Assembly: GCA_009809945.1 (NCBI GenBank)
Contig: WTPW01002131.1
Span: forward strand, 48,488 to 112,487
Direction: 5' to 3'
DNA: 64,000 bases
Source of the DNA: Gigaspora margarita
Taxonomy: Eukaryota > Glomeromycota > Glomeromycetes > Diversisporales > Gigasporaceae
Shown here piece after piece: positions 58,025 through 64,000 of the stretch (position 1 is the first letter of the stretch; the number at the start of each line of letters is the position of its first letter). Position numbers and translations under genes: made by a program. The notes beneath the pieces were generated by a model. The model was not told the origin of the DNA and did not search any database. It saw nothing but the letters and a program-made list of their open reading frames with translations.

Positions 58025-60380
58025 ATAATTATTGGGGCGTTTAAATATAGTATATTTATATATTTATTGAACTAACAAAAAAAGGTATGCGTAATTCGGT
58101 AATATGCACTATATGACAGGTTATTTTTTTCTTTATTTTTTTTTTTTGCTTATGTACTCCCGCGGTGATTCCCCTGCAATTTAGAATTATTAAAGTCGTT
58201 ACTTTCAGAATATACAACTTCACTATATTTATTATTTCTGTGTTTTTGTCAAGTACATGAAAAAGGATGAAGTCTTTACATCCGGAAGAATAGGATCTTT
58301 GCGTCTTACAATATAAAATACGTATTAAATCTAATAATTATTCTTTTTAGTTTCATCAACTGCATATCTAGTTTAGCATAACAAAGCTCTAAATTATCCG
58401 AAAATACGTGTATTTACCGGTTTTTAAAATAGGATAATTAAAATAAATAGCATTATTCAGGGTATTTTTTTTCCTTTTTAAAATAAAATAAATAATTATA
58501 CAGCACTATCGTTTTTTCGACATAAGAAACTTGTGATATTGAACCTTCGACTGATTATTATTGAAAGTGGAAAAAGAACAGCCATAAGCATTGTGCCAAG
58601 TTATAGACTAAATATGGGCAAGGTAATTACTTATTACGTATATACGTACGTAAAAAATTTAATCACACAATGCGACGATTCTAATAATACATACTGTACG
58701 TACGTACTTGCAACCAACAACATGCTAAACTGTCACGTTATGAGATGTGATTTTTACGTAATAAGTGAAACTTTGCCCATCTTCATTTTAAATTAATTAA
58801 ATATATTGGCTTCCTAATTAAATAACTTATTTACGCAAGAACTAGAATTAGGAAATTAAATGTCGTTTAAAACTTCGCCATATTTTATATGTCATATTAT
58901 TTAATTTAAAAATTGATATATTTTAATTAGATAACACTACAGGACTTCAAGTATTTCGAATTTGGAAGGCAGTACCGCTCAGAATATTTCTCATCAAAAG
59001 TATCATTTCTCTCTATTTATATTATTGTAGAAATGGGTTTAATAGGATTTAATTGGATTTTGCGTTATTATATACGTAAGCACGAAGTAATTACCAGGAT
59101 GCTATTTCTGATCTTCACAAATAATTTCAAAACAACACCTCTAAGATTCTCGAAAAAACGCGCATTTCATATAAAATATTAACAGCTTCATAATATTGTA
59201 AAATAATAATTAAGCCAGATAAATTGGCTTCTTTTCAAAACATCACACATTGGAGTTCATAAAATATCGCAAATAGCTCAAAATAGCGCAGGTGTGCATT
59301 ATCTCATGATTTTAGTGTAATTTTTCTTTATAATCGGGTTCACATTTTCAGTTTATTACTTAATGCCTATAGTGCGTTATATAGTATATAAATGTGTTAA
59401 ATATACCTTATATTGTAGTTAGTCTGCATTCAAATTATATAGAAGAACGAAAGCCTTGACTTATTATGGTGTAAATTTGATAATCTGAGTTCGAAAAGCA
59501 AATATGCTTGATTCAGTGAGAAATTATCCATTTTATGAATATATTATAATAAGCCCTGCAATTAGAATTATACGCGTCTATATTATCATTTAACAGAATT
59601 GACTTAACTATAATACCGTACTAGGTGATGATATATTAGTAATTAAGTAAAAATCATGAAATACTCGAAGTTATATATTTGAGTGAAAAATACTAAACAC
59701 AAATTCGAATTGAAGGCTATGTAACAGTGGACATAGGAATAAGTAATCATGAAATTTAAAAATTAAGAACTGCAAAACTCTGAAAGAGGCACGTTAATTT
59801 TGGTGGCAAAAAAAAGAATAATATATTAATTAACATGAATTTGAATTTATAAGCAAAAAAAATATTCTTTTGAAGCAGCATCCAGAGTATGTACAGTTCA
59901 CTTTAGTCGTAAATTTAGGTAATAAGACATTTTTCATAGTATATGCATTAAACGAAACTCGAATATAACAATTGTTGAGGTTATCCAAGTTATATAATTT
60001 CGTTTATTTATGTGAAGCATTCTGAAACTTAATATTTACTATTAATCAGCCTAAACCAATTTTAGTTTTCATTAATTTTTTTTTTAGTTGTAACTAACAT
60101 TGCATTTAAGTACATAAGATCTGATAACGTAATAATAAATAGATTTTCAGGTACTATGAAATGCTGGAAGCAATGGGGCGATGAAACTTATTGTAACATA
60201 ATAGCATTCGGAGCAAATAAAAGAAAAGAAAAGAAAGCACTACAATTTGCTATAGTCAAATGAACGCCAGGAATGTAGTCATGCATGCATTTAACGGATT
60301 GTATGGGTTTCCGCCGCAAAATCCTGCATTTGATTAGACAATGGAATTTAGTTACTGTGCTACATGGATTAATAGACTAG
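58025..60380. other. Gene-free stretch of more complex sequence
   Basis: More even composition, with CpG and ACGTACGT motifs, but no defensible gene. 58613-58640 and 58755-58781 form an inverted repeat (ATGGGCAA and ACTTATTACGTA), a small MITE of about 170 bp that accounts for the 87-codon frame there. Confidence 0.45.
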
Positions 60381-60390
60381 GTCATAACAC

Positions 60391-60407
60391 CCGCTGCCTT
60401 GCAGCGG
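60391..60407. repeat. GC-rich hairpin
   Basis: CCGCTGC-CTT-GCAGCGG is a perfect 7-bp stem with a 3-base loop, the most GC-rich hairpin in the window, placed just before a minisatellite upstream of the hydrolase gene. Confidence 0.75.
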
Positions 60408-60425
60408 TTAAATAAATATGATTTT

Positions 60426-60580
60426 AGTGGCTCAAATAAACCCGTTTTTGGTTCAAATAAACCCGATATTGGTACAAATGAACCCGATTTTGGGTATAAA
60501 CCAGGTTTTGACTTAAATAAACCCGACTTAGGTTCAAATAAACCTGTTTTGGGGCCAAAAAACCCAACCTAAATTAAAAA
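60426..60580 (+). repeat. Minisatellite, about 21-bp unit, seven copies
   Basis: The unit GGTTCAAATAAACCCGATTT varies by a few bases per copy and ends about 275 bp upstream of the hydrolase ATG. Confidence 0.85.
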
Positions 60581-60784
60581 AGTTTCCAAACTAGGATTTG
60601 TGAAACGTTACACAATATTAGTTTTGTATAACCAAAAAATTATTTTTTGCGAAAACAATCTGCAATGCAATGGGGCAATGGGCTCTTGTGTAACATAAGT
60701 GCATATTTTTGTTACACAAATCATATGACCTTGCATAGCATAACATAATTAGCGTAAAATTCTTATATTTACATAAGGACATTG

Positions 60785-60795
60785 CCTATAAATAT
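60785..60795 (+). promoter_or_regulatory. TATA-box candidate for the hydrolase gene
   Basis: CCTATAAATAT lies about 60-70 bp upstream of the ATG at 60854, which is preceded by an A-rich leader (60838-60853). Confidence 0.45.
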
Positions 60796-60853
60796 TATTT
60801 TTTGCAAAAAAAGTGTATTCAATATAGTTAGTAATTCAAAAAAAAAAAAAAGA

Positions 60854-62502
60854 ATGGGTTTAGTTTCAAGTTATTTGAAATGCTTTGTTGCTGGTATGAC
60901 ATTTCTTGGATCATTCCAATGTAATCTTTTATATCTTCCAGATTATCCAAATGGTTCAAGGGAATACGTATGAGTGTAAAAATTTTCCACTTATTTTTTT
61001 TCTTTTCTTGATAAGCATTTAATTTTAATTGCTATAAATTCAAAATAAAGGTCCAAAATCCATCAGATTATGGAATTCAAAGATACGAAGATGTTGTGTT
61101 GACCACACAAGATAAAGTAAAAATCCGAATTTATGTTTTACCACAAGTACATAAAGCACCTACTATTTTAACTTTTCATGTGCGTATTAATTATTATTTA
61201 TATTTAAATCGGAGCAGTGCAGAAAAAAAATTACAGAAATCTAACTTTTTTTCCTTTATATAGGGCAATGCGGGAAACGTTGTAATATATCTACGTTATA
61301 ATTATTGTCAAGACAGTAGTTATCTGTGATGACTCGGAAACTTAATCAATTATCATTATTTTAAAATAAAGGGAAATTGTATACCGATTGCTAAACGATT
61401 CTATAATGATTTCAAATGTAATGTTGTAATGTTATCTTATCGAGGGTAAGAATATTATCGATCATTATCCATTTATAATTACATTTCATGATTTCTTTAA
61501 CGTTCACTATTGTAGATATGGTCGTAGTGAAGGAACGCCGACAGAGACGGGCCTCAAAATTGATGCACAGGTAGACTAGTCAAAAATTTTTTTCATCGGG
61601 AAAAATTTTTTAATGCAGATCTGTACAGATTTGCAAATGTTTTATATAATAAAAAATTTGCCTGCCGGCCACCTGTGCAGGAGATTCATGCGAATCTGCG
61701 CAAATTTTCAAATTTTAATTTTTGCAAATTTTTTTAATGCAAACTTGCATTTATACAAGTTTTTGCATATTGGTATTAAAAAATTTTCCTGATAATCATT
61801 CTCAAAATAATATAATACATATTTAAAAATGATTGTATAATATTTGATTTCATTTTGTTTAGACAGCGTTAAATTATATTTGTAATCACTCAATATTAAA
61901 ACATACAAAAATTATTTTATACGGCCAATCGCTTGGAGGTGCAGTAGCAATTGATCTTGCTTCAAAGAATGGAGATAAGGTTAAATTCATTTATTTTTAA
62001 AAAATCTCTCATCATTTTTTTTAAAAACAATTCCGTTACCTTTTTTTTTTTAATTCTTATTAGGTAGCTGGTTTAATAGTTGAAAACACTTTTCTGAGTA
62101 TCGTAAGTATTCGCAAATAACTAATATCATTAAAACATATTAAAAACTATTTATAATATCCAAAAAAAAAACTAAAAAAAAACTATATAACAATTCCATT
62201 TATAGCCAAAAGTATTACCTCATGTAATTCCTCAACTTCGTCATTTAACGTTATTATGTACGCAAAAATGGGAGTCCGAAAAGGCTATAAAACATATAAA
62301 AAATATGCCAATTTTATTCCTTTCTGGAATTGAAGATGAGCTTATTCCAAAGGAGCACATGAAGAGATTATATGATTTCGTTGAAGGAAGTAGAAAAGAG
62401 CTTCGAGAGTTTCCGAAGGGTAATCATGGTAATACCGTCGCTCAGCCAGGTTATTTTGATTCTATTTGGGAATTCTTGGTGAAAGAGAGATTTATTGTTT
62501 GA
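60854..62502 (+). CDS. Bem46/ABHD13-like alpha/beta hydrolase, eight exons
   Basis: Exons 60854-60967, 61051-61179, 61264-61281, 61372-61445, 61516-61570, 61863-61979, 62064-62102 and 62206-62502 all have GT...AG introns and give an unbroken 280-residue protein. Residues about 5-30 contain a hydrophobic segment (YLKCFVAGMTFLGSF), probably a membrane anchor. HGNAGN (81-86) is the oxyanion motif. LSYRGYGRSEGTP follows, then GQSLGG with nucleophile Ser153, FLSGIEDELIP with Asp226, and GNHGNT with His256. Length, motif order and anchor match fungal Bem46, membrane-associated serine hydrolases of unknown substrate reported to act in polarity and endoplasmic reticulum. Exon 3 is only 18 nt. Intron 5 (292 nt) is enlarged by a MITE. 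The ATG was chosen because it precedes the anchor directly and follows an A-rich leader. No lesion is seen. Confidence 0.93.
61592..61797. mobile_element. MITE inside intron 5 of the hydrolase gene
   Basis: ATCGGGAAAAATTTTTTAAT at the left is mirrored by ATTAAAAAATTTTCCTGAT at the right, with GCAGATCTG/GCAAATTTG-type subterminal motifs and a GC-rich centre (CTGCCGGCCACC). It explains why this intron is three to four times longer than its neighbours. The 66-codon reverse frame across it is fortuitous. Confidence 0.6.
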
Positions 62503-62800
62503 GGATTGTTTTTGCTGAGCATCACTTAATTTCTAACACTTGAATGATATAATAACAATACATTCAACAACAAAAAAATATATATATCACAATCTTAGAG
62601 TATGAATCAATATCATTACTGTTTTTAAAAAAATAATTCCTAGTTATAAATAAAGATAAAAATGGTTTATTCTAAACTATTTAATGTTGCATTTACTGTT
62701 TCAAAAAGTTTTGACTGTCCATACGAAGCTCTTTAATCGGCTGTTCGTTACTAGCGGATTAATTTTTAACAAGACTGCATTTTATCACAATTAGAGTTAG
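62503..62800. terminator. 3' flank of the hydrolase gene with AATAAA
   Basis: AATAAA at 62649-62654, about 150 bp after the stop codon, is a candidate polyadenylation signal. Nothing else is recognised. Confidence 0.4.
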
Positions 62801-62850
62801 GCCACACAAAGTTGATTTTTCGTGTTGCATAGCCTGGTGTTTCAAATTCC
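62801..62850. repeat. PIF/Harbinger-like terminus, orphan
   Basis: TTA-GGCCACACAAAGTTGATT (62801 on) is the same end type as at 20999. No matching opposite end was found in the window. Confidence 0.45.
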
Positions 62851-63400
62851 GGTCAGCAGACTCATTTCATATCTAAGTCAGTGATCAGTTTTTTTACTAC
62901 CTGTCTTAACGGATAATTAAAGTCTCCATCGGGTGACACCGGATAAAATTATGGAAAAACAAATAGCCAATATCTCATTAATGTTCAGTTCATTTTTTGA
63001 TATTTGAAGCTATTTCGAATTCTACATACCAATCGAAAACATCGATCAAAGTTTGAAAAAATTTTTTTGATGATATTAGAAACTGGATATAAAAATTAAC
63101 TGATATATTTTTAGCCAATCACATGCTTGTTTTTATTCCCGTGTATATATCTCTTTAATACAGTAATAAAGTAACTTCGCAGTGCTTGCGATACTCTTAT
63201 TTATCATGTATCGATTTGATTGGCTAATTTCGGGTCTAAAGCGGAGTAATTCTTATAATGTATATTTTATCGAATTAACATTAGGATTAGGGTTATCTTA
63301 GATTAAGGTTAGGCAGGTTTTAGATAGTTATATATAAGCAAAATTGCCTTCCAGTCATTTTATTAATTAATCCACGCTGAAGATCATCAAATATGTCATT
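62851..63400. other. Gene-free stretch
   Basis: Mixed-composition DNA with TTAGGGTTA near 63288. No gene recognised. Confidence 0.4.
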
Positions 63401-63406
63401 CATCAC

Positions 63407-63960
63407 GTGATGCTGCTCCGCAAGAGAAAGAGAAAATTTTTTAGTTTTCAGAGAACTTTCAATATTGTATTACCAAACGAAAGCTGCTTAGCATATTGGA
63501 CAACTTCCAAAAAAAAAAAAAAAATTTTCGCTCTTTACGATGATTTTCTGCGACCAGAAGGAGGGAAAGCAATAGTTGATGCATTGCGCAAGGGCACTAT
63601 TTCGACCTCTCTGGATCTCAGTAAAGATGTATTTGTAAGAACGTCACAATAGAAATGGGAAATTCCGACTGAATGTAGAATGTCATGCATTGTGACGTAA
63701 AGGAAGTTGGAGTTGGAAAGAGATGAGCATAAATTATCCATTGTGCTCAAAATCTGCAGATATGGTAATGCTGTTGAAATAAAAGCCGTTGGTGTCTGTT
63801 ATTATGGAAAAGAAAGACACAAGGCATTTGTTGTTACCAAAAATCTGCTGTTATGTGTTAGTGCAAAACTTCGATCTTCGCGATAGTTTTTGGGACAGGG
63901 AGAANAAAAGAGCACTATGCTGATCTCTCTGGAACTTGGTAAAATTGTCTGGTGGCAAAG
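63407..63960 (+). pseudogene. Leucine-rich-repeat protein fragment
   Basis: The plus frame at 63407-63652 ends with PEGGKAIVDALRK and TSLDLS, the pattern of ribonuclease-inhibitor-type repeats in which GGKAIADAL...LTSLDLS recurs every 28 residues or so. A second degenerate half-repeat reads STMLISLELG at 63911-63940. Between them no frame stays open, and a 15-base A tract (63512 on) precedes the first repeat. This looks like the remains of a multi-repeat LRR gene continuing beyond the window. An ambiguous base is at 63905. Confidence 0.4.
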
Positions 63961-64000
63961 TAGCAGGTGTATGCTGCGAAATGTTACAAAAAAAAAAAAA

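Noticed and set aside
58533-58796. 87-codon plus-strand frame
   Set aside because: Its second half is a small inverted-repeat element (58613-58781); no domain.
60391-60407. Helitron 3' hairpin
   Set aside because: A GC hairpin is present but no CTRR terminus follows at the expected distance, and no 5' TC end or Rep/helicase is seen.

Overview
The window is very AT-rich eukaryotic DNA with short spliceosomal introns, long A/T tracts, TTAGGG-type repeats and a very high density of small inverted-repeat transposons. An intronless F-box/leucine-rich protein, a spliced Bem46-type hydrolase and multi-exon decayed transposases together suggest a repeat-rich fungal genome, most likely an arbuscular mycorrhizal fungus (Glomeromycotina, Rhizophagus-like). 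That assignment rests on recalled family resemblance and base composition, not on a database search.

Only two genes look intact. One is an F-box protein of 499 residues on the minus strand (37379-38878). The other is an eight-exon Bem46/ABHD13-like alpha/beta hydrolase of 280 residues on the plus strand (60854-62502). It has a complete Ser-Asp-His triad and an 18-nt micro-exon carrying most of the oxyanion-loop motif. A leucine-rich-repeat relic sits at the right edge (about 63.5-63.95 kb).

Two larger transposase genes, both decayed and on the minus strand, are reconstructable exon by exon. The first (25169-28440, four exons) has a coiled coil, a CxxC...CxxC zinc knuckle and a conserved His-Glu-Glu-Met-Asn-Met block. 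It lies inside a roughly 6.9-kb element with diverged inverted repeats of 600-700 bp (about 23.09-29.96 kb). I cannot place this family in a named transposon superfamily, so it is the best candidate here for something undescribed. The second (56107-58015, eight exons) resembles fungal MULE-like DDE transposases.

The rest is mostly layered non-autonomous elements, several with termini resolved to the base by target-site duplications (TSDs). hAT-like elements have 8-bp TSDs (4118-7169, 7577-7855, 13470-15790, 39654-40606, 50889-51168). PIF/Harbinger-like MITEs have 3-bp TSDs (8265-8516, 21036-21272, and 15853-19035 split by an insertion). Tc1/mariner/pogo-like MITEs have TA TSDs (8678-9140, 11052-11224, 31733-32141). 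There is a TTAA-flanked foldback (47463-48004), large foldbacks (8-493, 16290-17345, 49763-52103, 52905-53705), elements whose arms are tandem arrays of short units (42400-42825 and relatives), and a tRNA-headed SINE-like family (4498-6842, 35860-36600). At 3.9-7.25 kb at least four insertion layers can be read.

No CRISPR array, rRNA gene or bona fide tRNA gene was seen. The assembly has one 677-N gap (5324-6000) at the centre of a palindrome, plus scattered ambiguous bases near 39.95-40.0 kb, 49109 and 63905.
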